Of a stretch of DNA of 27,505 nt, positions 14,422-21,243 are shown piece by piece. The stretch comes from Candidatus Eiseniibacteriota bacterium (GTDB taxonomy: Bacteria; Eisenbacteria; RBG-16-71-46; JAGVPR01). The first letter of the stretch is position 1. The number at the start of each line of letters is the position of its first letter. The notes beneath the pieces were generated by a model, which was given only the letters and a program-made list of their open reading frames with translations, was not told the origin of the DNA and ran no database searches. Location: contig JAGVPR010000241.1 of the NCBI GenBank assembly GCA_020052115.1, positions 1 through 27,505 of the forward strand. The letters are read 5' to 3'. The position numbers were made by a program, and so were the translations under genes.

Positions 14422-15617
14422 GGTCGGCTCAGGGCGTGGAAGCGTACGAATTCGCCTGCGCGAATAGACCCGGACTCCGCAGGGACGATCGCGACCGAGT
14501 CGGCGCCAGGGGCGGAGAAGATGTCGGCAGACCCATGCGTCCGAAGCGGAGTGAGACAGAAGCGGTCGCTGCGCCACTCGCGGACGCAGGGCACCAGCCG
14601 TGCGAATCCCGGCTTCTTCGTCAGCGGGGACGTGAGTTCGCCGCGGTAGGAGGTTCCTTCAGGATTCGGCTTTCGTTGCGCGGCTCGTAGCGCAGGAGCC
14701 ACGTACAGCTCGTATCCGAGGAGCGCGGCCCATGGGTTTCCTGCCAGCCCGAAGACCAGCGTCCTCTCCCCGATCCCAAAGAGGGTCGGCTGGCCGGGAT
14801 GAACCCGGATGCCGTGGAACAGGATCTCGACGCCTCCGCGCGCCAGCATCGGCGGCACGAGATCCCGCACACCCCGCGAGACGCCTCCTGTGAAGATGAG
14901 GATGTCGTGGGCAAGACCTTCCCGGATGGCGCGGGCCACCGCTTCCTCGCGGTCTTGTACCACCCCGAGATCGCACGCGCTCCCCCCCGCCGCGGCGATC
15001 TGTGATCGCAGGACGAACCCATTCGAGTTGTAGATGGCGCCGCAGGGCAACGGTCGCCCGGGCTCGACAAGTTCGTCTCCGGTGACCGCGAATGCAACCA
15101 CGGGCGCCGCGACGATCCGTACGGTGCGCCGACCGACAGCCGCGAGGATTCCGAGCTCTTGGGCTCCGATGAGATGGCCGTCTCGAAGCACCGTGCTCCC
15201 GGCCTGCACATCTTCCCCTCGCGGCGAGACGTGACGACCTCGGTCCGGTGGGTGCCCGAAGCGGATCTCCGCCCCGCAGTCCTCGGCCTCCTCCAACGGT
15301 ATGACGGTATCGGCACCGTCAGGCAGGGGGGCACCGGTCATAATCCTCACGCAGAAGCCCTGCTCCAGCGTTCCGTCGAGACACTCGCCCGCAGCGACCG
15401 CGCCCGCGATTCGGAGGCAGCCGCGGGACGCCTCATCGTGGCGGAATGCAAAGCCATCCATCATCGCGCGCCGGAAGCCAGGAATGTCGAACGGTGCGAT
15501 AACGTCTTCCGCCAAGACCCGAGTTGCCGTCTCCTCGATTGGCGACTCGACGGTCCGCGTGACCGGTCTGCTCCGGTCCAGGATGATCCTAAGAGCCTCG
15601 TCGAAGGTGATCATCAT
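14418..15617 (-). CDS. moeA: MoeA-type molybdopterin molybdenumtransferase
   Basis: 399 residues, typical of MoeA, which inserts the metal into adenylated molybdopterin. Recognisable signatures are MDGFAF near residue 53, IMTGAPLPDGADTVIPLEE near 92, VTGDELVEPG, the MPT-binding GGVSRGVRD (canonical GGVSxGxxD with its Asp kept) and FGLAGNPWAAL (canonical GLPGNP). C-terminal MoeA domain IV follows. Lying directly after the tungstate transporter genes, it may serve tungsten insertion here. Two ATGs (15617 and 15614) are possible; the first is listed. It starts three bases after the tupC stop with no separate strong ribosome site, suggesting coupling. Confidence 0.95.
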   Translation of the reverse strand: MMITFDEALRIILDRSRPVTRTVESPIEETATRVLAEDVIAPFDIPGFRRAMMDGFAFRHDEASRGCLRIAGAVAAGECLDGTLEQGFCVRIMTGAPLPDGADTVIPLEEAEDCGAEIRFGHPPDRGRHVSPRGEDVQAGSTVLRDGHLIGAQELGILAAVGRRTVRIVAAPVVAFAVTGDELVEPGRPLPCGAIYNSNGFVLRSQIAAAGGSACDLGVVQDREEAVARAIREGLAHDILIFTGGVSRGVRDLVPPMLARGGVEILFHGIRVHPGQPTLFGIGERTLVFGLAGNPWAALLGYELYVAPALRAAQRKPNPEGTSYRGELTSPLTKKPGFARLVPCVREWRSDRFCLTPLRTHGSADIFSAPGADSVAIVPAESGSIRAGEFVRFHALSRP

Positions 15618-15620
15618 CGC

Positions 15621-16598
15621 TCACAGTAGACGCACGGCGTTCGCCTTGAACTGAACGATCACCGCGCCATGGACGTTGAGTCTCAATTCTCTGTAAGATT
15701 CGCGGCTCACGACGGAGGTGAAGACCTCGCCCGCATCGATCTCCAGCCAGACGTTCGAGCCGTACTCGCGGACGGCTGTGATGCACCCTTGATACGCGTT
15801 GCGCATGCTGGACCGGAACGGCTCCAGCGAGAGCACGATCGCCCTCGGGTCGATGGCCACGGTCACGGTCCCCGCGGCGACGTTGACTGGAAGCCGGATC
15901 GCCAGGCCCCGGCGCGTCGTCAACGTGCCCGCGTGACACACGCCTTCAAAGGTGTTCTCCGGAAGTGATTCGGTGAGCTGTCCGCCCTCGAGATTGAGAA
16001 TCCGGTCTCCGAGACGCCTCGCCACGGGCAGATCGCGTGTCGTGAAGACCGCCGTCGTCGTGCTCTGGACCAGGACATTCTCGATTGCGTCCTGCGAGAT
16101 CCTGTCGAGGTGGGCCATCGGTTCATCGAGCAGCAGGACCCGCGGCTCGGTGACGAGGATCCGGCCGAGAGAAAGACGCTTCTGCTCACCGCCGGAGAGG
16201 CTTCGTGCCGTCATGGAGAGATGAGCGCCCAGGCCGAGCCGCTCGCCCACCGCATTCACGCGGCGCTTGATCTCCTCGGAACTGAGCCTCCGCACGCGGA
16301 GTCCATAGGCCAGGTTCTCGGCCACGGTTCCCTGGAAGATCCAGGGCTGCTGCTTCAGCAAGCCGATTCCGTCGCGCGAGATCCTCCCGTGAACGACCGC
16401 ACGTCCTTGGTAGGTGAACTGCTCCCACGAGGCCGGCCGCTCGAGAAACGCCAGGATGCGCAGAAGCGTCGTCTTACCGGAACCATTCCGCCCGACAACC
16501 GCCACCTTCTCGCCGGGGTCCAGCCGGAACGCCGCGATGCGGAACCCGAATCGGCCCGGATACTCGAACGCCAGGTTCGCGATGTCAAATAGCCTCAG
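15621..16598 (-). CDS. tupC: Tungstate ABC transporter ATP-binding protein (TupC-like), probable CTG start
   Basis: ATPase with Walker A GRNGSGKTT (36-44), signature LSGGEQKR, Walker B VLLLDEPMAHLD and a C-terminal TOBE-like oxyanion domain (last ~95 residues, e.g. ITAVREYGSNVWLEI). TupC proteins often lack such a long tail; ModC and WtpC have one. No ATG, GTG or TTG codon lies in a plausible place: the first GTG (16505) would delete the conserved N-terminal strands (RLFDIANLAFEYPGRFGFRI). A CTG at 16598 is preceded by GGAGG at a six-base spacing and restores them, giving 325 residues. It overlaps the end of tupB by 14 bases. CTG initiation is inferred; a sequence error is the alternative. 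Confidence 0.88.
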   Translation of the reverse strand: MRLFDIANLAFEYPGRFGFRIAAFRLDPGEKVAVVGRNGSGKTTLLRILAFLERPASWEQFTYQGRAVVHGRISRDGIGLLKQQPWIFQGTVAENLAYGLRVRRLSSEEIKRRVNAVGERLGLGAHLSMTARSLSGGEQKRLSLGRILVTEPRVLLLDEPMAHLDRISQDAIENVLVQSTTTAVFTTRDLPVARRLGDRILNLEGGQLTESLPENTFEGVCHAGTLTTRRGLAIRLPVNVAAGTVTVAIDPRAIVLSLEPFRSSMRNAYQGCITAVREYGSNVWLEIDAGEVFTSVVSRESYRELRLNVHGAVIVQFKANAVRLL

Positions 16599-17283
16599 AT
16601 CTGGCCTCCGCCATCTGAACGGTGATGTTGATGATCAGGACCAGGAGAAGAAGAAGCAAGCCGAGCGCGACCGCTTCGGAGAAGTTCCCCTGGCCCGATT
16701 CCAGAGCGATCGCCGTTGTCATCGTCCGAGTCAGACCTCGGATGTTCCCGCCGAGAATGAGCGAGATGCCGATCTCCGAAACAACACGGCCGAAGCCGGT
16801 CATCAGAGCTGTCAGAATCCCAACCCGCGTCTCGACCAAGGTCTTCCAGAAAGCCCGCGCGGGCGACGCGCCCAGGAGGAGAGCCTCCTCGTGAACCGTT
16901 CGCACGGAGCCCTGTAGGGTCGCGTGGACCAGTGCGGTCAACAGCGGCACGACGAGCAGCACCTGCCCGAAGATGATCGCGGGCGGCGTGAAGAGCAGGC
17001 TGAGCGCCCCAAAGGGGCCGCGCTTCATGAGGAGAGCGTACGCGACGAGCGCCACGAGCACCGTCGGGAAAGCCAGGGCCGTCTTGAGAATCACGAGCAC
17101 CCAGCGCTTGCCCGAGAACGAACGGCTGGCGAGCAGGAAGCCGGTGGGCAAGGATATCAGCGCGGCGATCGTGCAGGAGGTGACCGACACCGTGAGCGTC
17201 GTGAGAACGATAACCGCGAGATGGCCGTCGAAGCGAAGGATGAGACCGAGCGCTTCGCGCAGGCCATCCAGGAGGAAACTCAT
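16585..17283 (-). CDS. tupB: Tungstate ABC transporter permease (TupB-like)
   Basis: 232 residues with about five to six membrane helices. It contains the cytoplasmic EAA loop region (EEALLLGASPARAFWKTLVETRVGILTALMTGFGRVVSEIG), which contacts the ATPase in this importer class. Length and order (binding protein, permease, ATPase) match tupABC. Start chosen at ATG 17283, which overlaps the tupA stop (ATGA) and gives MSFLLDGLREALGLIL. The frame extends to 17379, but that part lies inside tupA and is not hydrophobic. Imports tungstate delivered by TupA across the inner membrane. Confidence 0.92.
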   Translation of the reverse strand: MSFLLDGLREALGLILRFDGHLAVIVLTTLTVSVTSCTIAALISLPTGFLLASRSFSGKRWVLVILKTALAFPTVLVALVAYALLMKRGPFGALSLLFTPPAIIFGQVLLVVPLLTALVHATLQGSVRTVHEEALLLGASPARAFWKTLVETRVGILTALMTGFGRVVSEIGISLILGGNIRGLTRTMTTAIALESGQGNFSEAVALGLLLLLLVLIINITVQMAEARSEAI

Positions 17284-18116
17284 CGCGCCGCTTCCCTTGC
17301 CACAACCGGATGGAACAGGCGATGCCCGTTCGCTCGAAACTCGGCGATCCTTCGCTGTCCCTCCGAAGAGGTCAGCCATTCGATGAGCCGTCGAGCGCCA
17401 TGCGGGTTTCCACCCGGACGCCGCTCGGGGGCGACCGCGATGATCGAGTAGGGATTGGTCAGGACGGGATCCCCCTCGAACAGCACGCCAAGCCGCAGCG
17501 AGTCACCACGGGCCAGAAAAGTCGCGCGATCGGAGAGGATGTAGCTCCCGCTCTCGTCTGCAATGACCAGGCAGGCGCCCATGCCCTGGCCGGCCTCGGC
17601 GTAGAAGCGGCCCGTCGGCACGGCGCCCGCGTGGCGCCATAGCGCAAGCTCCTTCAGATGTGTGCCGGAGCCGTCACCGCGGGAGACGAAACGTGCCCCG
17701 CGGGCGGCGATGCGGCGAAAGGCCCCGGCGGCCGTCCTCTCCGAGGCAATGCCGGCCGGGTCGTCAGGAGGGCCCAGGATGACGAAATCGTTCCACATGA
17801 CCGGAATCCGGGCAATTCCGTGTCCCGCGCGGACGAACGCTTCCTCGGCCTCCGGATCGTGGGCCAGAACCGCGTCCGCGTCCCCGTTCATGCCGAGGCG
17901 CAGCGCTGCTCCGGTGCCGACGGCAACATAGCGGACGCGGATCCCGGTCTCGGCCTCGAATGCGGGGAGAATCTCGTCCAGGAGGCCGGTGTTCGCCGTT
18001 GACGTCGTCGTGGCGAGGAGAACGCCGGGCCGACCGGCAACCGCGGGCCCGTACTGAGAGAGGAAGCAGGAGAAGGCGAGAAGAAACGACCGCCACCCAA
18101 CCAGCCCGCCGCGCAT
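17280..18116 (-). CDS. tupA: Tungstate-binding periplasmic protein (TupA-like)
   Basis: 278 residues with a Sec signal ending near AVA-G (27). Immediately after is LLATTTSTANTGLLD (residues 33-47), holding the TTTS oxyanion-binding motif of TupA. Further family motifs are VGTGAALRLG, HDPEAEE and SRGDGSGTH. TupA binds tungstate with far higher affinity than molybdate, so the operon points to tungsten use, although WtpA/ModA-type function cannot be excluded by sequence alone. The ATG at 18116 follows GAGGTGG, which lies in a hairpin. It is the first gene of tupABC-moeA-moaA-DUF7009, transcribed divergently from fdhD. Confidence 0.93.
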   Translation of the reverse strand: MRGGLVGWRSFLLAFSCFLSQYGPAVAGRPGVLLATTTSTANTGLLDEILPAFEAETGIRVRYVAVGTGAALRLGMNGDADAVLAHDPEAEEAFVRAGHGIARIPVMWNDFVILGPPDDPAGIASERTAAGAFRRIAARGARFVSRGDGSGTHLKELALWRHAGAVPTGRFYAEAGQGMGACLVIADESGSYILSDRATFLARGDSLRLGVLFEGDPVLTNPYSIIAVAPERRPGGNPHGARRLIEWLTSSEGQRRIAEFRANGHRLFHPVVAREAAR

Positions 18117-18122
18117 TGATCC

Positions 18123-18142
18123 ACCTCGAACCCTGACGAGGT
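18123..18142 (-). promoter_or_regulatory. Hairpin covering the tupA ribosome-binding site
   Basis: On the mRNA strand ACCTCG (plus 18137-18142, complement) pairs with CGAGGT (18123-18128) around an 8-base loop. The second arm contains most of the Shine-Dalgarno GAGGTGG just before the tupA ATG. It could lower translation unless melted or bound. It is a simple 6-bp stem, so it may be incidental. Confidence 0.4.
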
Positions 18143-18158
18143 TGGCCCCAGAGAAGTG

Positions 18159-18174
18159 ATGTCACTTTTGACAT
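18159..18174. promoter_or_regulatory. Inverted-repeat operator between tupA and fdhD
   Basis: ATGTCA-CTTT-TGACAT, perfect six-base arms. It overlaps the predicted fdhD -35 box and the predicted tupA transcription start. Further ATGTCA half-sites lie at 18199-18204 and 18255-18260. The position suits a repressor controlling both operons; the ModE-like protein encoded at 24822-25181 is the obvious candidate, but this is inference. Confidence 0.55.
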
Positions 18175-18197
18175 AAAACTAGAGCAATCCGTATGAT
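18168..18197 (+). promoter_or_regulatory. fdhD sigma-70 promoter
   Basis: TTGACA (18168-18173, perfect -35), an 18-base spacer, then TATGAT (18192-18197, five of six). Predicted start near 18204, 45 bases before the fdhD ATG. Confidence 0.65.
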
Positions 18198-18205
18198 AAT
18201 GTCAA
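18176..18205 (-). promoter_or_regulatory. tupA sigma-70 promoter, interlocked with the fdhD promoter
   Basis: On the minus strand TTGACA (plus 18200-18205, perfect -35) and TAGTTT (plus 18176-18181, weak -10) are separated by 18 bases. The predicted start is near 18169, within the inverted repeat. The elements alternate with those of the fdhD promoter on the same 38 bases. Confidence 0.5.
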
Positions 18206-18248
18206 CAGGAGAATCGAAACGGCTCCCTCCTCTCCTGCACTCGTCGGG

Positions 18249-19085
18249 ATGGTCATGTCATTCGACAATGGACGCAGCGGCCCCCGGGGTAGAGTCGACG
18301 GCGACGGGCTCGCGAGAAGTGTCTCTATCACGCGTATTGGCCCCACGAGCCGCAGTCGGATCGACGACCTGATCATCCGCGAGGAGCGCTTCGAGCTCTT
18401 CCTCAACGGGCGCTTCTTCGTCGCCTTCGCGTGTCTACCTGATGATCTCGAAGCTTTCGCGGCCGGGTTCCTCGTGACCGAAGGCATCTTGGATCCGCGC
18501 TCCAGCTTCCGCGTGTCCGTGGACGTCCAAGCGAACCGCGTCGACGCGCACGGGGAATTCCAGGACGAGGCCCTCGCGGGCTTCACCGCGCACCGTACGA
18601 TCACATCCGGCTGCGGAGGGGGCGTCACGGGCAAGGACTCCGCCGATCCCGTCCGGTGCTTGAAGGTCGATGTGGATCTGAGCGCGACGCGCCGCGGCCT
18701 CTCGGCATGTATGAATCAGCTTCGGGACGAGGCGTCGCTCTACCGCCTCACGGGCGGTGCCCACATCGCCGCGCTCGCGAATTGCGACGGGCGCATTCAG
18801 TTGATCGCTCAGGATATCGGCCGCCATACGGCGGTCGACAAGGTCATCGGCAAGGCTGTTCTCTCCGGAGTCGAGATGTCGCGCTGCATCCTTGTCTGCT
18901 CGGGAAGGCTCTCCTCCGAGATCACAATGAAAGCCCTGCACGCACGAACTCCGGTGCTCATCTCTCGAGCGGCGCCCACCGAACTCTCGGTCCGTCTCGC
19001 GCGACGATATCTGCTGACCCTCGTGGGGTTCGCTCGAGGCACCCGAATGAATGTCTACTCCGTTCCCGAAAGGATCGTCGATTGA
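18249..19085 (+). CDS. fdhD: FdhD formate dehydrogenase sulfurtransferase
   Basis: 278 residues. FdhD passes sulfur from a cysteine desulfurase to the bis-pterin cofactor of formate dehydrogenase, a step needed for activity. Recognisable motifs are the catalytic loop TSGCGGG (C122), IAQDIGRHTAVDKVIG, SGRLSSEITMKA and ISRAAPTELSVRLA. The E. coli protein has CGVC at the loop (C121, C124); here only the first Cys is present and the second position is Gly. The N-terminal ~35 residues are variable. The ATG at 18249 has a poor ribosome site; an in-frame ATG at 18255 is an alternative. It is divergent from the tungstate operon and sits about 5 kb from the dehydrogenase it should serve. Confidence 0.94.
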   Translation: MVMSFDNGRSGPRGRVDGDGLARSVSITRIGPTSRSRIDDLIIREERFELFLNGRFFVAFACLPDDLEAFAAGFLVTEGILDPRSSFRVSVDVQANRVDAHGEFQDEALAGFTAHRTITSGCGGGVTGKDSADPVRCLKVDVDLSATRRGLSACMNQLRDEASLYRLTGGAHIAALANCDGRIQLIAQDIGRHTAVDKVIGKAVLSGVEMSRCILVCSGRLSSEITMKALHARTPVLISRAAPTELSVRLARRYLLTLVGFARGTRMNVYSVPERIVD

Positions 19086-19101
19086 TCGCGCCGTCATCGC
19101 C

Positions 19102-19578
19102 ATGGCGCCAGCGAGCCCGCCTTGGCCTGGCCCCGACACCATGCGGGTGACCGAGCTTCTGACCGGCGCCAGGCGGGGGGCTCTCCCACGCCTGGAGGCG
19201 GTTCTCGTCGTTCTCATTGCGGGCCATAGCATGATTGTCGGGGCATTGCTTCTCTTTGTCCCGGCGCAAGCGGTCCGATTCGGTGGATGGAGCCAGGCCG
19301 ATCCTCTCTTCTTCCCGCGCCAAGCGGGGGTCTTCCATCTCGTCGTGGCGGCGGCGTACCTGCTGGACTACGCCCAGCGTCGGAGCGTGACTTTGATGGT
19401 TATCGCCAAGACGGCGGCGACCCTCTTTCTTTTGTTCGAGAGCCTCGTGAGGCCGGGAGCGTGGTGCATTCCCGTGTCCGGGCTGGCCGACGGGCTCATG
19501 GTTTTTGTGATTCTCCTTGTCCACAGGCGATCGCTCCACCATCCGGCTGACGGAGGCCGAGGGCACGATGGTCGTTGA
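19102..19578 (+). CDS. Small membrane protein, unknown function
   Basis: 158 residues from this start, with four hydrophobic helices (about AVLVVLIAGHSMIVGALLLFV, GVFHLVVAAAYLLDY, LMVIAKTAATLFLLFESLV, GLADGLMVFVILLVH) and short loops. The loop DPLFFPRQAGVFH between helices one and two is the only distinctive feature. No recognised family. The start is uncertain: ATG 19051 lies inside fdhD, ATG 19102 is listed, and ATG 19141 (MRVTELLTGARRG) would give a more typical short N-terminus; none has a clear ribosome site. It lies between fdhD and an epimerase-like gene, all reading the same way. Confidence 0.65.
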   Translation: MAPASPPWPGPDTMRVTELLTGARRGALPRLEAVLVVLIAGHSMIVGALLLFVPAQAVRFGGWSQADPLFFPRQAGVFHLVVAAAYLLDYAQRRSVTLMVIAKTAATLFLLFESLVRPGAWCIPVSGLADGLMVFVILLVHRRSLHHPADGGRGHDGR

Positions 19579-19592
19579 TTCCAAGCATGAAA

Positions 19593-19607
19593 GCACGCCG
19601 GGCGTGC
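19593..19607 (+). repeat. Palindrome directly before the epimerase start
   Basis: GCACGCC-G-GGCGTGC is a perfect palindrome ending one base before the ATG at 19609, where a ribosome site would be expected; none is visible. As RNA it would form a 5-bp stem with a CCGGG loop. It may be an operator or a translation control element. Confidence 0.35.
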
Positions 19608-19608
19608 G

Positions 19609-21204
19609 ATGACACCTCCCGGTCTGATCATCACGGGCGCCTCGGGCTTCGTCGGACGTCACCTGCTGGCCGTCCTGAAAGAGAACTACCGGATCTTCGC
19701 GCTCGCACGCCGGTCTCAGCGGGAGTGCGGAGCTCCCTTCCACCCGAACATCGCCTGGATGCAAGTGGATATCCGAGATCGCGACGTCGTGGCGGCCACC
19801 TTTAGAGAGATCGCCTCGGCCGGAGGAGCGCAGTTCCTCGTCCACCTGGCTGCGTTCTACGACTTCACGGGGCAAAACCGCGCAGAGTACCGGCTCACCA
19901 ATGTCGATGGGACGCGTCACGTCCTCGAGGCCGCCGTTCCGCTCGGCCTGAAGCGCTTGTTCTTCGCCAGCTCCGTAGCTGCCTGCAGCTTTCCGCGGCC
20001 CGAAGGCGAGGTGAGAGAGGACACGCCGCCCGATGCAGACCACCCTTACGGCAGAAGCAAGCGTCTGGGAGAGGAGCTGATCCGGGCGTACCGTCATGCG
20101 CCCACCTGCATCGTCCGGCTCGGGGCGGTCTATAGCGATTGCTGCGAATACGCGCCGCTCTACGTCCTCTTGGAGACGTGGCTCAAGAGCCGATGGCGAT
20201 CGCGAGTGCTCGTCGGACGGGGCCTCGCCGCCATCCCGTACGTGCACGTGCTTGAGGTCACGGCGTTCTTCCGCCATCTCCTGGCCGAGGAGTGCAGGCT
20301 CGGTTCGGGGGAGGTCGTCATCGCGAGTGCGGCAGGTTGCACGAGCCAGAAGGAGATCTACGACCGTGCCGTCCGCCTCTACTTCGGCCGGAACCGCACG
20401 GCGCTTCACATGCCGATCCCGGTCTGTCGTCTCGGGCTGGCCCTCATGGACCTCTTCGGGAGGATCAGGAAGCGCCGTCCGTTCGAGAGGGCGTGGATGC
20501 TCCACTACGCTGATCGCGTTCTGTCGGTTGACAACTCGCAAACGTCCCACCGCCTCGGATGGTCTCCGAGTCCGCGCTACCGGATCGCGAGGAGGCTCCC
20601 GTTCATGGTTGAGCGGCTCAAGAGCGAGCCGTTCGAGTGGTACGCGAAGAATGCCGCAGCGATGCGTCGGACCACGGACCGCCCGGATCTGCGCATCTAT
20701 GCAGAAATGGTCGCGGTCGAAGATCAAGTCGTCTCCTTGGCGGCCGAGTCCGCTCTCGCTGAGGCCGGGCGCAGGGAGCTGCGGGGGATCGGGGCGATGC
20801 ACCGGGCCGACCTCGAATGGGTGATCCGCCTTCTCTACCGGCTGCTGATGAGTTCCGTCCAGAGTTCAAACCGCATGCTCCTCATGAACTACATCGAGGT
20901 CACTGCCGCGAGCCGCTTCCGGGCGGGCATGAGCGCTGACGAAATGGGCTTGCTGCTGGAGCGGTTGCAGGCGAGCACGCTCAGCATTCTCGATGCGGGG
21001 TCCGCCCGGAAGGTCACGCGCCAGGAACTTCACGATCGAATCTCCATTCCGATCGAGTTTGGATTCGAGGAGATCCGTGCCCAGAACGAGCGCTACCAGC
21101 AGGGACTCGTGTCTCTCCCGTCGGGCGAGTCAGCCGCTCGGGAGCCGACTCCGCGGGAGAAGCTGGAGGAGACGATCTGGAGCTGCCTGGTGCAGCGCAG
21201 ATGA
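19609..21204 (+). CDS. NAD-dependent epimerase/dehydratase (extended SDR) fused to a helical C-terminal domain
   Basis: 531 residues. The first ~330 are an extended short-chain dehydrogenase: TGASGFVG nucleotide motif (9-16), a Ser in FASSVAAC, and the catalytic Y147-x3-K151 (YGRSK). Such enzymes act on nucleotide sugars or related NAD(P)H substrates; the substrate cannot be told. The last ~190 residues are all-helical (from about WYAKNAAAMRRT), including LEWVIRLLYRLLMSSVQSSN and FRAGMSADEMGLLLERLQ. This helical region distantly recalls sensor-type helical domains such as RsbR N-termini, a low-confidence impression. The fusion is unusual in length (SDR epimerases are about 300-350 residues). 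It is followed 39 bases later by a sensor kinase gene, which hints at a regulatory role. Confidence 0.8.
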   Translation: MTPPGLIITGASGFVGRHLLAVLKENYRIFALARRSQRECGAPFHPNIAWMQVDIRDRDVVAATFREIASAGGAQFLVHLAAFYDFTGQNRAEYRLTNVDGTRHVLEAAVPLGLKRLFFASSVAACSFPRPEGEVREDTPPDADHPYGRSKRLGEELIRAYRHAPTCIVRLGAVYSDCCEYAPLYVLLETWLKSRWRSRVLVGRGLAAIPYVHVLEVTAFFRHLLAEECRLGSGEVVIASAAGCTSQKEIYDRAVRLYFGRNRTALHMPIPVCRLGLALMDLFGRIRKRRPFERAWMLHYADRVLSVDNSQTSHRLGWSPSPRYRIARRLPFMVERLKSEPFEWYAKNAAAMRRTTDRPDLRIYAEMVAVEDQVVSLAAESALAEAGRRELRGIGAMHRADLEWVIRLLYRLLMSSVQSSNRMLLMNYIEVTAASRFRAGMSADEMGLLLERLQASTLSILDAGSARKVTRQELHDRISIPIEFGFEEIRAQNERYQQGLVSLPSGESAAREPTPREKLEETIWSCLVQRR

Positions 21205-21212
21205 ACCGGCAC

Positions 21213-21225
21213 GGCGCGGTGCGCC
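21213..21225 (+). repeat. Short hairpin between the epimerase and kinase genes
   Basis: GGCGC-GGT-GCGCC, extendable by GGC/GCC across a small internal loop. No T-run follows. It might attenuate transcription into the kinase gene; weak support. Confidence 0.25.
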
Positions 21226-21243
21226 ACGCCTAAGGGATCGATC

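Noticed and set aside
16503..16505. GTG as the start of the transporter ATPase
   Set aside because: It would begin only six residues before the Walker A motif and lose conserved N-terminal strands; the upstream CTG has a good ribosome site.
18958..20802. Minus-strand frame of 614 codons opposite the epimerase gene
   Set aside because: Antisense to a gene with clear Rossmann and YxxxK motifs; composition typical of shadow frames.
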